A DNA stretch of 64,000 nt from Thermococcus barophilus MP (GCF_000151105.2 NC_014804.1:124001-188000), one strand, 5' to 3'. Positions 9,884 to 18,746 are shown, counted from the stretch's first letter. Notes: generated from the sequence alone by a model not told the origin. Numbers and translations: made by a program.

Positions 9884-10204
9884 ATGACAAAAAGAGTTAT
9901 TCACATCGGACTACCAGAGCTCAGTGAAGATGAGCTCATTGCTTTAGGGGAGTTAGCTCAAGAGACTGCAATTGAATATATATTTGAGCACCTAACAAGA
10001 AGTGAAGTGAAGGACATAGAGGTTACAGCCAGAATAAACAAGGAAGAGACGCTTGATTTGGAGCTTGAGATATACCTTGAGGTACCAATATTTGTGAAGG
10101 TTGATGTTGATAAGCTGGTTGAGGAGGCTTTAGAATTAGCCTATGAAAAAGTTGAGGAAAGGTTGAGGGAGATAGCTCATGAAGGATTACAAAAAAATAG
10201 CTGA
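9884..10204 (+). CDS. DUF3194 protein, prefoldin-linked
   Basis: A 106-residue acidic protein matching the archaeal DUF3194 family, which commonly follows prefoldin beta. It is rich in Glu and predicted alpha/beta, with no catalytic motif. The ATG behind GGTGATTGG is preferred to an ATG 12 bases upstream that overlaps that site. The last 26 bases overlap the nucleotidyltransferase gene. Function is unknown. Confidence 0.75.
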   Translation: MTKRVIHIGLPELSEDELIALGELAQETAIEYIFEHLTRSEVKDIEVTARINKEETLDLELEIYLEVPIFVKVDVDKLVEEALELAYEKVEERLREIAHEGLQKNS

Positions 10205-10502
10205 GGAATTTGGGAGAGAGGTTTCAAAGCTTCTGGGAGATCAGTTGGTGAAGGTTATTCTCTTTGGGTCTGTAGCAAGAGGGAAGGAGAGGGAGAACTC
10301 AGATATTGATGTTCTAATTATAGTAAGGGATAATTCATGGAAAATCCAGCAAGATGTAAGCGGGATTGTTCTCAAGTATCTTATTAAATATGGTGTTTAT
10401 ATATCTGTCAAGGTCGTAACCGAAGAGGAATTTGAAATAATGAGGGATATGCACTCCTCATTTTATCATGAGGTTTTCAGGGAGGGTATAAGGATTGCAT
10501 GA
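10179..10502 (+). CDS. Minimal nucleotidyltransferase (MNT), antitoxin-type partner of HEPN
   Basis: A 107-residue MNT-domain protein. The nucleotidyltransferase signature GSVARGKERENSDID (Gly-Ser, ten residues, Asp-x-Asp) is intact near residues 31-45, so metal binding is likely possible. In studied MNT/HEPN systems the MNT protein neutralises HEPN by adding nucleotides to it; that is family knowledge, not shown here. The start ATG lies inside the end of the DUF3194 gene, after GAGGGAG. The HEPN partner starts within its last codons. A fused homologue of this pair occurs at 57165-57845. Confidence 0.88.
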   Translation: MKDYKKIAEEFGREVSKLLGDQLVKVILFGSVARGKERENSDIDVLIIVRDNSWKIQQDVSGIVLKYLIKYGVYISVKVVTEEEFEIMRDMHSSFYHEVFREGIRIA

Positions 10503-10902
10503 GTTTGAGGAATACCTTCAAAAGGCTCATGAGAAGCTAAAAGCTACAGAAATTTTATTGAGCAATGGTTTCTATGAGGATGCCATAAGTAGAGCATACT
10601 ATGCAATGTTTTATGCAGCTCGAGCACTTTTATCTACTAAAAACATTTATCCAAAAACACATAGGGGTATAGTTCAGAAATTTGGGCTTGAATTTGTAAG
10701 CAAAGGGTTAATAGAGGGGTTTTATGCAAAGGCACTTATCGCAGTTCAGGAGAGAAGGGAAAGAGCTGATTATGACATATACTACATTCCAACTTTTGAG
10801 GAAGCAAAAGAAATCTTCGAAACTGCTCAACGTTTTGTGAAGAGAGTTGAACAAGCAATTTCGGAAATGGTGAAAAACAATGAGAGGCAAAATAAAACTT
10901 AA
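10495..10902 (+). CDS. HEPN domain protein, partner of MNT
   Basis: A 135-residue four-helix HEPN protein with the signature DAISRAYYAMFYAARALL (about 30-47) and RADYDIYY near 89-96. The classical RX4-6H ribonuclease motif is not visible, so RNase activity is uncertain. The only in-frame start that keeps the first helix is TTG at 10495, placed after GGAGGGT at 10481-10487; it overlaps the MNT stop. The 3' end overlaps the DHH gene by 23 bases. With the MNT gene it forms a toxin-antitoxin-type pair. Confidence 0.85.
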   Translation: MHEFEEYLQKAHEKLKATEILLSNGFYEDAISRAYYAMFYAARALLSTKNIYPKTHRGIVQKFGLEFVSKGLIEGFYAKALIAVQERRERADYDIYYIPTFEEAKEIFETAQRFVKRVEQAISEMVKNNERQNKT

Positions 10903-11857
10903 GCGATTTTTGGGGGAGGCAAAAGAAAAGGAATATTCTTTTCTGCTCTTATGTCACCACAATGCTGATCCAGATTCATTGGGTAGTGCAATTGCTTTTT
11001 CTCGATATCTCAACAGTATGGGTTTAAATAATCGAATTGGTGTTGCCCAAAGTGTCTCTTCTTATGCGAAGCGTTTGTTATCCTTTGCAAAAGTAGAAAA
11101 AGACCCTGAAGTTAAAGAAGATGTAGTTATCATATTCGATACTTCATCAATTGAACAGCTTGAACCAGTTGAAATTCCAAAAGATAAGTTTGTAATTGTA
11201 ATTGACCATCACATCGAGAAAGAAAATCCAATAAAAGCTCACATAAGAATTGTTGATTCTTCAAGAACATCCACAGCTGAAATAGTGTGGGAGCTTTTAA
11301 AGTACTTCAACTTTTATGATGAAATTGCAGCAAAAGCAATACTTGCGGGAATAGCAACAGACACGGCTAATTTCAGATACGCAAATGCAAAGACATTTAA
11401 AACCGTAAGCGAAATTCTTGAGAGATTTCCAATCCAGATGGGGGAAATCTACAACTTAACAGCCCCGGTAAGTGATGAGAACATTGACCAAGCGAAGAGG
11501 ATGGCTATTTTAAAGGCATGCCAGAGGATGGAAATTAAAAAATTCAGGAAATACATAATAGTGACATCCAAAGTCTCTGCTTATGAATCTTTAGCGTGTA
11601 AAGTCTTTCTCCAGCTTGGAGCGGACGTTGCAATAGTGGGGAGTGAAAAGAAGGGTGTTAGGATTTCTGCAAGAGCAAAGGAGCATTTAGTAAAGAGAGG
11701 ACTTCACTTAGGCAAAATAATGGAAAAAGTTGGTCCAATCATTGAAGGTTCAGGAGGAGGTCATGCCGGAGCTGCTGGGGCAAATGGTAAGAGAAATCTT
11801 GATGAAGCCATTAAGTTTTTAGTGAAAGAGATTGAAAAATTCTTGAGGGGGATTTAA
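10880..11857 (+). CDS. DHH-family phosphoesterase (NrnA/RecJ-like)
   Basis: A 325-residue DHH/DHHA1 protein. HHNADPDSLGSAIAF (about 26-40), the DTSS motif, and the DHH motif in VIDHHIEKENP (about 109-120) form the metal site; GSGGGHAGAAGA near 294-305 is the DHHA1 substrate-binding loop. Such proteins hydrolyse short RNA or DNA (nanoRNase), cyclic dinucleotides or pAp; the substrate here is unknown. The ATG lies inside the HEPN gene end, and the next gene follows with no gap. Confidence 0.85.
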   Translation: MRGKIKLKRFLGEAKEKEYSFLLLCHHNADPDSLGSAIAFSRYLNSMGLNNRIGVAQSVSSYAKRLLSFAKVEKDPEVKEDVVIIFDTSSIEQLEPVEIPKDKFVIVIDHHIEKENPIKAHIRIVDSSRTSTAEIVWELLKYFNFYDEIAAKAILAGIATDTANFRYANAKTFKTVSEILERFPIQMGEIYNLTAPVSDENIDQAKRMAILKACQRMEIKKFRKYIIVTSKVSAYESLACKVFLQLGADVAIVGSEKKGVRISARAKEHLVKRGLHLGKIMEKVGPIIEGSGGGHAGAAGANGKRNLDEAIKFLVKEIEKFLRGI

Positions 11858-12184
11858 ATGGCACGATGCCCAATATGTGGTGAGGCATTAAAATGGGAAG
11901 AGCTAATTGAGCAGATGCTCACGCTTGAGAACTTTAGTGAGTTGCTGACTGATAAGGGAGCATTTATTTCTGCATTTGAGGAATTTATTTTTATGTGTCC
12001 ACATTGCAAAGAGGAATTTTATGGTAGGCACCTTGAAATGAAAGAAGCAGAAAAGGTCTTTGAGTTGTTGAATGATTTTAAAGGTGGGATAGATTACGAA
12101 AACAAAAAAGTTAAGCTGAAGCTAACCAACTTGCTTGCCCTTGATATGATGCTTGAGGAGTGGGATAAGAGGGTTAAGCGGTGA
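11858..12184 (+). CDS. Small zinc-ribbon protein of unknown function
   Basis: A 108-residue protein with two CxxC pairs, CPIC at 4-7 and CPHC at 47-50, separated by a helical stretch; the C-terminal half is a charged helix. The start ATG follows GAGGGGGATTTAA and directly abuts the DHH stop. The zinc-ribbon arrangement hints at nucleic-acid or protein binding, but no family is recognised. Tight packing with the DHH and helical-repeat genes suggests a common process. Confidence 0.65.
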   Translation: MARCPICGEALKWEELIEQMLTLENFSELLTDKGAFISAFEEFIFMCPHCKEEFYGRHLEMKEAEKVFELLNDFKGGIDYENKKVKLKLTNLLALDMMLEEWDKRVKR

Positions 12185-12189
12185 ACTCG

Positions 12190-13260
12190 ATGAGGGAAAT
12201 TGAAAAGCTCATTAAGGAAAGGAAAATAAAGGATGCCATAGAAGTTGCCCTCAAGATGGAGAACACAATTTTAAAGCTTGAAGTTCTGGCGTATATTCTG
12301 CGGTCTGTTGATAATAGAGATCATCAGGAGTTCATTTTTTCTCAGATGTTTGAGGTTGCTGAATCTTTAGATCGCCCTCAGGACAAAGCTGTTGCTCATG
12401 CAATACTGGCATATTCCGCATATGTTATGGGAAAAGAGAAAGTTGATGAGCATCTTTTTCAGAAGGCTGTTGATGTTGCAAAATCTTTGCCCCATCCATC
12501 TTGGAAAGCAGATGCCCTGGCTGACATTGCATATTATATGGCAAAAGCTGATTTGTTTGAAGAGAGCTTTAAAACTTTCCTTTTAGCTTACAATACAATA
12601 AAAAGCTCAAAAGAGCCTTATTCAATTACAGTCTCTGTTCTTTCAAATATTGCAAAGCGATTAGTTAGGGCTGGGGATAGCATTCCAAACAGCCTCTCAA
12701 TTCAATTTTACAGCCTTGCAAAAGAGATTTATCAGTCCATTCGCTTCATGACGCAGGCAAAACTGGTCAATGAAAAGATAGAATTTGTCCAAAATGTTCT
12801 CAAGCGGAAGAACTTGGCCATTGCTGAATTTCTTGGAAAAGGTGACATTGAAAAAGCAATTACCTCAATAAGGTACCTTGATCCAAAAGAACGAGTGCTG
12901 GGACTCTTAGAGATCTCTTATTGGCTGATTCTTCATGATAAACCGGAGCTTGCAAGAAAAATCTTGACTGATGCTTTCAACATGATGCTGACAGGCAAGT
13001 TCAAGCCCAATGACATGGAGTTGGTGAGAGTTGCCCAAAAGTTCATGAAAATAGGACTTCTTGAAGATGCGTTGATATTGGCAGGGATAATTGAAGATAG
13101 AGTCAAAGCCTCAGAAGTTCTGGGTGATATAGCCTTAACATATGCTCGCTTTGGAAAAAAGGAGAAAGCTCTTTCAATAGCTGAGGGCATTCAAAACGAA
13201 ACTGTTAAGAGTAGAGTTCTAAAAGCTCTGAAAGGTGAGGGGAATGTGGGACACGAGTAA
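12190..13260 (+). CDS. Helical-repeat (TPR-like) protein of unknown function
   Basis: A 356-residue, all-helical protein with repeated alpha hairpins of about 35 residues (for example [59 protein letters not shown]), resembling TPR repeats. Such proteins usually act as scaffolds. I prefer the ATG at 12190 after GCGGTGAACTCG; a GTG at 12181 overlaps the previous stop and is the likely ribosome-binding site. It overlaps the next gene by 17 bases. Confidence 0.65.
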   Translation: MREIEKLIKERKIKDAIEVALKMENTILKLEVLAYILRSVDNRDHQEFIFSQMFEVAESLDRPQDKAVAHAILAYSAYVMGKEKVDEHLFQKAVDVAKSLPHPSWKADALADIAYYMAKADLFEESFKTFLLAYNTIKSSKEPYSITVSVLSNIAKRLVRAGDSIPNSLSIQFYSLAKEIYQSIRFMTQAKLVNEKIEFVQNVLKRKNLAIAEFLGKGDIEKAITSIRYLDPKERVLGLLEISYWLILHDKPELARKILTDAFNMMLTGKFKPNDMELVRVAQKFMKIGLLEDALILAGIIEDRVKASEVLGDIALTYARFGKKEKALSIAEGIQNETVKSRVLKALKGEGNVGHE

Positions 13261-13969
13261 GGATTACCGCTTACTCACCGCAGAAAAAGCGGTTGAGCTA
13301 TTCTTAAAGACAATTGAACATGCCAAATTTAAAGGCAGATGGGACAAGAAAAAGGCGATAAAGTTGGCCAAGGAGATGATTCCCGAGTTGCAGGCAATGA
13401 GATACTCATATCTTGATCCCAAGGAACTCATTGATACTCCACAAATGGAGGCTCTTAAAGAGAAAGCCCAAGGGATAATTGAGGCATTAGGTGGAGAGGA
13501 GTGGCATCACAAGTTCTTAAGCTTGGCCGACAAGAGTGAAAAAGAGAAAGTAGAGGAAGCAGTTGCTAAAGTTAGATTTTTCCTCAACACAATACTTAAT
13601 TTGGACAAGAGATTGGCTTTAGGAAAAATCAATGACCCAGTAATTGCCGTGGATATAAAAGTTGGTGAGGTCATGAGCGTAGGAAAGCATCCAAATGCTG
13701 ATAGACTTTTGGTTTGTAATGTGAACATTGGGGATAGAGCGATAACAGTTGTCACAAATGATTTAACAGTCAAAGAAGGGAACAGAGTAGCTGTTGCTTT
13801 GTTACCGCCAGCAAACTTCAGAGGAATTGTCAGCGAAGGAATGTTCCTCGGCGCTGGAGATGGAGTGCTGAAAGATGTGAAAGGAGAAATTGGAGGATTA
13901 CCTAAGGGGATTCCGCTCGATGCCTTGAAGGAGACGAGGAACTTAGTGGAGGCATTCTTAAAAAGCTAA
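13244..13969 (+). CDS. tRNA-binding (EMAP II/MetG C-terminal-like) domain protein
   Basis: A 241-residue protein whose C-terminal half (about 130-235) is the OB-fold tRNA-binding domain of EMAP II, Arc1p and the MetRS C-terminus: [29 protein letters not shown], then [13 protein letters not shown]. The N-terminal about 125 residues are helical with a WHHKF patch, unlike bacterial stand-alone Trbp111. It may deliver tRNA to a partner enzyme. The ATG after GGTGAGGGGA is chosen. It ends tail to tail with the aldo/keto reductase gene, sharing four bases. Confidence 0.8.
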   Translation: MWDTSKDYRLLTAEKAVELFLKTIEHAKFKGRWDKKKAIKLAKEMIPELQAMRYSYLDPKELIDTPQMEALKEKAQGIIEALGGEEWHHKFLSLADKSEKEKVEEAVAKVRFFLNTILNLDKRLALGKINDPVIAVDIKVGEVMSVGKHPNADRLLVCNVNIGDRAITVVTNDLTVKEGNRVAVALLPPANFRGIVSEGMFLGAGDGVLKDVKGEIGGLPKGIPLDALKETRNLVEAFLKS

Positions 13970-14802
13970 ACACATTCTCTCGCTCTCTTTAAATCCTCTT
14001 CACTTAAACGCCAGCCCATAGCACCGAAGTTCTCCTTTAAATGTTCCTTATTGATTGCCTTGGGGATTGCAATTACATTTTCGTGCCAAATTAAATAGTT
14101 CAGTGCAACTTGAGCAGCCGTTTTGCTGTATTTTTCCCCTATTTTGGCTAAGCATGGATTTCGAGCCAACTGTCCCTTTTCCAGCGGTGTGTATGCTATC
14201 AGAGCTATATTCTCCTTTTTCATATATTCAAGAAGGCCTGTTCTTTCAACTCGTCTATCCATGAGGGAATACTTCACTTGGTTTGCTACAATTTCATGTT
14301 TCCTCATAACCTCTTGACTTCTCTTCAAGAGCTCCAAATCAAAGTTGCTGACACCAATGTAGCGTATAATCCCTTCATCAACCAAATCCTCCAGTGCCCA
14401 TAATGTCTCTTTGATCCTCTCAAAATCATCAATTGGCCAGTGGAGCAAATAAAGATCAATATATGTTCCAAGCCTCTTTGCACTGTTCCGAGCAGCTTTC
14501 TTTGCTTTTTCATAACCAAAATTGGTGGGCCAAACTTTGCTGATGATGAAAATGCTATCCCTTTCATATTCCTTAATGGCATTTCCGACTATTTCTTCGC
14601 TATGTCCAGCACCATAGAATTCGGCAGTGTCAATTAGGTTAATTCCTAAATCCAGGCCGTAGCGTAAAGCTTCAACACTCTCTTTGTCTCTTGAATAATC
14701 TGCTCTTTCTCTTCCACCTATTCCCCATGTGCCCATCCCCACCGCTGTAACCTTGTCATCCCCGATTTTCTTTAAGTCGTTAAACGGAATTACCCTCTTC
14801 AC
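13966..14802 (-). CDS. Aldo/keto reductase
   Basis: A roughly 278-residue NAD(P)H-dependent oxidoreductase with a TIM-barrel fold. Catalytic tetrad elements are visible: the Asp in LIDTAEFYG with its Tyr, the Lys in IISKVWP and the His in LYLLHWPID. The cofactor region is [13 protein letters not shown]. The GTG at 14802 sits 5-6 bases after GGGTGA and is preferred to the GTG at 14811, which overlaps that site. The gene is monocistronic and convergent with the tRNA-binding gene. The substrate cannot be told from sequence. Confidence 0.85.
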   Translation of the reverse strand: MKRVIPFNDLKKIGDDKVTAVGMGTWGIGGRERADYSRDKESVEALRYGLDLGINLIDTAEFYGAGHSEEIVGNAIKEYERDSIFIISKVWPTNFGYEKAKKAARNSAKRLGTYIDLYLLHWPIDDFERIKETLWALEDLVDEGIIRYIGVSNFDLELLKRSQEVMRKHEIVANQVKYSLMDRRVERTGLLEYMKKENIALIAYTPLEKGQLARNPCLAKIGEKYSKTAAQVALNYLIWHENVIAIPKAINKEHLKENFGAMGWRLSEEDLKRARECV

Positions 14803-14864
14803 GTCATTCACCCGAAATTAATTTTGTGTTAACATTTATTAATTCAATGATGGAGGTCTCATTG

Positions 14865-14914
14865 ATGATGAATACGGGGCCACCTGAGTGATGATGAAAT
14901 TTCCCCAATGCTGA
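14865..14914 (+). ncRNA. C/D-box sRNA (2'-O-methylation guide)
   Basis: Canonical order is C box ATGATGA (14865-14871), 12-base guide, D' box CTGA (14884-14887), 3-base linker, C' box ATGATGA (14891-14897), 13-base guide, D box CTGA (14911-14914). The overall 50-nt size is typical of thermococcal sRNAs. The D' guide would pair with GTGGCCCCGTAT and the D guide with CATTGGGGAAATT; by the N+5 rule the modified bases would be a C and a G respectively. It lies between the aldo/keto reductase promoter and the RNA ligase gene. The rRNA or tRNA target is not identified here. Confidence 0.82.
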
Positions 14915-14925
14915 TATTCCAAAAA

Positions 14926-14933
14926 TCTATATA
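14926..14933 (+). promoter_or_regulatory. TATA box of the RNA ligase gene
   Basis: TCTATATA lies about 30 bases before the ATG at 14961, predicting a start site near 14955 and a leaderless or nearly leaderless mRNA; no purine-rich ribosome-binding site precedes the ATG. Confidence 0.5.
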
Positions 14934-14960
14934 CTCTCACATCCCTAATTTTATTGTGGG

Positions 14961-16109
14961 ATGGAAATGGTAAGCTTGCACTTCAAACATATTCTCCTCA
15001 AGCTTGGGCTTGACAAAGAGAGGATAGAGATCTTGGAAATGAAAGGTGGCATAGTTGAGGATGAATTTGAGGGTTTACGCTATCTTAGGTTTAAAGACTC
15101 AGCGAAAGGCCTAAGAAGAGGAACTGTTGTTTTTAATGAATCCGACATTATTCTTGGGTTTCCTCACATAAAGAGAGTTGTCCATCTAAGAAATGGTGTA
15201 AAGCGAATTTTCAAAAGCAAGCCCTTCTATGTGGAGGAGAAAGTCGATGGGTATAACGTTAGAGTTGCTAAGGTTGGAGAGAAAATTTTAGCTCTAACAA
15301 GAGGCGGTTTTGTTTGTCCGTTTACCACTGAAAGAATTGGGGACTTCATAAACGAGCAGTTCTTCAAAGATCATCCTAATTTAATTCTCTGCGGTGAGAT
15401 GGCAGGTCCAGAGAGCCCATATTTAGTAGAAGGCCCGCCATATGTTGAGGAGGACATTCAGTTTTTCCTCTTCGATATTCAAGAAAAAAGAACTGGAAGG
15501 AGCATACCAGTTGAGGAAAGGATAAAGCTGGCTGAAGAATACGGTATTCAGAGCGTTGAAATCTTTGGTCTTTATAGCTATGAAAAAATTGATGAGCTTT
15601 ATGAGCTGATTGAGAGGCTCAGCAAAGAGGGGCGAGAAGGAGTAGTCATGAAAAGTCCGGATATGAAGAAAATCGTGAAGTATGTAACGCCCTATGCAAA
15701 TGTTAACGACATAAAGATTGGCTCAAGGATTTTCTTTGATTTGCCTCATGGCTACTTCATGCAGCGCATAAAGAGGTTGGCATTTTATATTGCAGAGAAG
15801 CGCATAAGGAGAGAAGACTTTGATGAGTATGCAAAAGCCCTTGGAAAAGCTTTGCTCCAGCCCTTTGTGGAGTCAATATGGGACGTTGCAGCTGGTGAGA
15901 TGATTGCTGAGATTTTCACGGTTAGGGTAAAGAAGATTGAAACCGCTTATAAGATGGTATCCCATTTCGAAAGGATGGGGCTTAACATCCATATTGATGA
16001 TATTGAGGAACTTGGCAACGGCTATTGGAAGATTACATTCAAGAGGGTTTATGACGATGCAACTAAGGAAATCAGAGAGCTTTGGAACGGGCATGCTTTT
16101 GTGGACTAA
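14961..16109 (+). CDS. ATP-dependent RNA ligase, archaeal Rnl3 (Pab1020-like) family
   Basis: A 382-residue RNA ligase like the Pyrococcus abyssi Pab1020 and Methanothermobacter enzymes, which adenylylate a lysine and join or circularise RNA ends. The nucleotidyltransferase motif I EEKVDGYNVRV places the reactive Lys at residue 94; further motifs include LCGEMAGPESPY, FFLFDIQ and EGVVMKSPDMKKIVKYV (motif V). The C-terminal about 130 residues form the helical dimerisation part. The Pab1020 enzyme has been linked to circular RNAs including C/D sRNAs in Pyrococcus, and such an sRNA lies 46 bases upstream here. A second start at 14967 is possible. Confidence 0.93.
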   Translation: MEMVSLHFKHILLKLGLDKERIEILEMKGGIVEDEFEGLRYLRFKDSAKGLRRGTVVFNESDIILGFPHIKRVVHLRNGVKRIFKSKPFYVEEKVDGYNVRVAKVGEKILALTRGGFVCPFTTERIGDFINEQFFKDHPNLILCGEMAGPESPYLVEGPPYVEEDIQFFLFDIQEKRTGRSIPVEERIKLAEEYGIQSVEIFGLYSYEKIDELYELIERLSKEGREGVVMKSPDMKKIVKYVTPYANVNDIKIGSRIFFDLPHGYFMQRIKRLAFYIAEKRIRREDFDEYAKALGKALLQPFVESIWDVAAGEMIAEIFTVRVKKIETAYKMVSHFERMGLNIHIDDIEELGNGYWKITFKRVYDDATKEIRELWNGHAFVD

Positions 16110-16137
16110 TGCTGAGGGAGAAGAGAAATTTCAATTT

Positions 16138-16731
16138 TTAACTCTTTCCAACTTTCTCCACAAGCTCATCCAGCACTTCTTTGAACTTGGCAGCGTCTAC
16201 CCATTTAATTCCCATTTTCTCGGCCCATGTTAGAATACCAACATCGGCTGAAACTATTATTGCATCGAGCTCTTTAGCCAATAAAATCAGCTCAAAATCC
16301 TCCTTGCTGTCCACTATTCCCTCTCTTAGAGCTTTTCTGTAGTTTCTACGAAGCTTTTGGATTATCTTGTCAACATTATCGGTATCGAGGACGCTCTCCC
16401 TAACAGCTTTCTCCGCAACTCTTAACCCTTTATCAATTCTCCGTCTAATGTCTTCAATCAGCTCATAGACTACAAAAGCCGGAATTTTGATGTCATGAAC
16501 GTTTGGAGGCTTCTTTATTATGTAAAGCTCAACATCAGGAGAAACCTCGCTCTCATCAACGAAGTGCATAATCTCCCTATAAATTCCGGGAGACATATAA
16601 AATTCCACCTTACCAAACAGATTTTCAGCGTATTCTAAAAATTTTTTCATAGCTTCAGTTGGTGTTTTGCCAAATTTTGCCCTGACATCTGGATTGACAA
16701 AAATGCTGGTATCAAGGACAAAGCGAATCAT
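16138..16731 (-). CDS. RNA ligase partner protein (PIN-like, MJ0950 family)
   Basis: A 197-residue protein of the family named for co-occurrence with archaeal RNA ligase. It has a PIN-like fold: N-terminal FVLDTSIFVNPD (acidic residue 1), an EDFELILLAKEL helix and SADVGILTWAEKMGIKWVDA at the C-terminus. Acidic residues of a PIN metal site are present, so nuclease activity is plausible but unproven. The ATG at 16731 is chosen over upstream GTG codons. It converges on the RNA ligase gene with 28 bases between stops. Confidence 0.88.
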   Translation of the reverse strand: MIRFVLDTSIFVNPDVRAKFGKTPTEAMKKFLEYAENLFGKVEFYMSPGIYREIMHFVDESEVSPDVELYIIKKPPNVHDIKIPAFVVYELIEDIRRRIDKGLRVAEKAVRESVLDTDNVDKIIQKLRRNYRKALREGIVDSKEDFELILLAKELDAIIVSADVGILTWAEKMGIKWVDAAKFKEVLDELVEKVGKS

Positions 16732-16814
16732 TGCAACCACAAGTTTATTTAGTTCTTTTGGTTTAAAACGCTAACCTTAAATAAATTCGATCAAATTAAA
16801 TAACAGGTGGAATT

Positions 16815-17084
16815 ATGGAGGTCATAAAAATATCAGTAAAGCGGGACATAATTGAGAGCCTCAAGTTTTACAACAAAGACTTGAAGGATTTGGAGAGAGA
16901 AGCTAAGGTTCTCCTAGCTATTGAGCTCTTTAAAGAGGGTGTTTTATCTCTTGAACAGGCTGCAGAATTTGCCGAATTGCCCCTGCAGAAGTTCATAGAT
17001 GAGCTTAAAGCTCATAATGTTCCGATTCTTGAATATGACGAAAGTGAGCTTGAGGAGGAGCTTGCAAGTGTCAATAGTCTCTAA
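16815..17084 (+). CDS. UPF0175 family antitoxin
   Basis: An 89-residue UPF0175 (COG2886) protein, usually the antitoxin upstream of a PIN-like DUF3368 toxin. The helix-turn-helix-like stretch KEGVLSLEQAAEFAELPLQKFIDEL (about 40-64) and the acidic end DESELEEELASV are typical. The start ATG follows GGTGGAATT. Its last 17 bases overlap the toxin start. Confidence 0.85.
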   Translation: MEVIKISVKRDIIESLKFYNKDLKDLEREAKVLLAIELFKEGVLSLEQAAEFAELPLQKFIDELKAHNVPILEYDESELEEELASVNSL

Positions 17085-17541
17085 CTCCTCCCCACTCATA
17101 CTTCTCGCAAAAATAGGGAGGTTTAACCTCTTGAAGCAATATGAAAATGTGTTTATTCCCAATGCCGTATATATAGAAGTATGTATCCACGGTAAAAGCT
17201 TGCCGGGAAGTGATGAGGTAAAAAGAGCTATACATGAAGGCTGGATCCAGATAAGAAAAGTCAAAACTCTCCCTGAATTGGAGTTTCTATTGGGTAGGGG
17301 AGAAGCTGAAGCAATAACTCTGGCAAAATCCCTCAACTTTCCTATTTTAATTGATGACCGGAAAGGTAGGATATTGGCAAGAAAGATGAATTTAACTGTT
17401 TTTGGAACGTTAGGAGTTTTAGTTAACGCTTATAATCATGGATTGATCGAAGATTTAGAGTCCGAAGTTCAAAAGCTGGTTAATGCTGGTATCAGAATAA
17501 GCCCCGTTTTATTAAGAAAACTGATGGAGGAAATAAAATGA
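17068..17541 (+). CDS. DUF3368 PIN-like toxin
   Basis: A 157-residue DUF3368 (COG2405) protein. The family opening SIVSNSSPLILLAKIGRFNLL and the GRGEAEAITLAKSL and LIDDRKGRILARKMN segments carry the conserved acidic residues of a PIN-type RNase. The GTG at 17068, about 8 bases after GAGGAGGAG, is the likely start; earlier in-frame ATGs lie deep inside the antitoxin gene and precede no family sequence. It overlaps the next gene by ATGA. Confidence 0.85.
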   Translation: MSIVSNSSPLILLAKIGRFNLLKQYENVFIPNAVYIEVCIHGKSLPGSDEVKRAIHEGWIQIRKVKTLPELEFLLGRGEAEAITLAKSLNFPILIDDRKGRILARKMNLTVFGTLGVLVNAYNHGLIEDLESEVQKLVNAGIRISPVLLRKLMEEIK

Positions 17542-18746
17542 AAGTAGGGGTTGTCTTTGGAGTTAGCGAAATTGCAGATCCAAAAAGGTTTGAGAAAAAA
17601 GCATCGCAGTTTTTAACAAAGCTTTCTGAGGAGTTTGAAGTTGTTGGTGGAACATTTATTTCGACAAAAAAGGAGTTCAAAGACCTTAAGGAGGAAATAG
17701 ACTTCAATAAGGTTGATGCGATTGTTTTATACCCATTAACTGGGGGAACCGAAAATCCGCTGAAGGAGTTTGCTATCTACAGAAAGCCGGTGATTCTCTT
17801 TGGGGATTCCTTCAACAACTCAATAGCAGCTGCTGTAGAGATCAGGGAGTATCTAAGAGACAGGCTTATACCGTCAACACTGGTTACAAGTTATGAAGAG
17901 CTTAAAGCAGCCCTTCTTGGCTATGATGATATGAAAGAGATACTCGATAAGTTCCTAAACTTGAGACTTGGGTTAATTGGCAGAATTTCCCCATGGCTCA
18001 TTAACGAGAAGTTTGAGCTGCCTTATGTTCATATAAGTCTGAAGAAGTTTTATGAATATTATGAATCTGTAACTGAGGCAGAAGGATGGAAGGTCATTGA
18101 GGATGTGATAGCAAAGGCAAGGGAAATCAAAGAGCCCAACAGGGAAGACCTTGTAAAAGCTGGCAGAATTTATGTTGCACTAAAGAGAATCATTGAGGAC
18201 TATAAACTTGATGGCTTTACAATAGGTTGCTTTGATCTTATTGGAAAGATTAAAGCAACACCATGCTTGGCATTGGCATTGTTCAATGCCGAAGGAATAC
18301 CGGCGGCATGCGAGGGGGAGCTTAACTCCCTGCTTGGAATGGCAATAATTAGAAAATTCTTCAATAAACCAGCATTTATGGGCAATATAGCCGATTACGG
18401 AGAGGATTATATCATCTTAGCTCACTGTACTGCTCCCTTAATCGCTGGCTATACTTTAAGATCCCACTTTGAAAGCGGTATGGGGGTTGGAGTTGAGGTA
18501 GATTTGCCTCGGAAAAAAGCATCGCTCCTTAAGATAAGAGGAAGAAAAGCTGTTGTAGCCAGTGTTATGGTAGCTGAAAGAGAAAAAAGTGAGCAGAGAT
18601 GCAGAACCCAGCTTAAGCTCAAAATTGAGGACGCTAAAGACTTCGTGGATGGCACATTAGGAAATCATCATCTTTTGGTCTATGCTGACAGCGAAGAGCT
18701 GGCCGATCTGTTAAGTGAGCTTGGGTTTGAGGTCATGCTTTACTAA
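17538..18746 (+). CDS. L-fucose/L-arabinose isomerase-like protein (COG2407)
   Basis: A 402-residue protein related to the fucose isomerase superfamily, with the central TIGCFDLIGKIKATPCLALALFNAEGIPAACEGELNSLL region, a likely metal-binding segment where Glu and Asp are conserved. The role in Thermococcales is not established; it may act on a sugar or sugar acid. The ATG overlaps the DUF3368 toxin stop, so it may be read through from the toxin-antitoxin promoter, an odd pairing. Confidence 0.75.
   Translation: MKVGVVFGVSEIADPKRFEKKASQFLTKLSEEFEVVGGTFISTKKEFKDLKEEIDFNKVDAIVLYPLTGGTENPLKEFAIYRKPVILFGDSFNNSIAAAVEIREYLRDRLIPSTLVTSYEELKAALLGYDDMKEILDKFLNLRLGLIGRISPWLINEKFELPYVHISLKKFYEYYESVTEAEGWKVIEDVIAKAREIKEPNREDLVKAGRIYVALKRIIEDYKLDGFTIGCFDLIGKIKATPCLALALFNAEGIPAACEGELNSLLGMAIIRKFFNKPAFMGNIADYGEDYIILAHCTAPLIAGYTLRSHFESGMGVGVEVDLPRKKASLLKIRGRKAVVASVMVAEREKSEQRCRTQLKLKIEDAKDFVDGTLGNHHLLVYADSEELADLLSELGFEVMLY

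Noticed and set aside
14812-14860. An extra small gene between the aldo/keto reductase and the sRNA
   Set aside because: No start with a ribosome-binding site; the bases are needed for the reductase promoter and sRNA leader.
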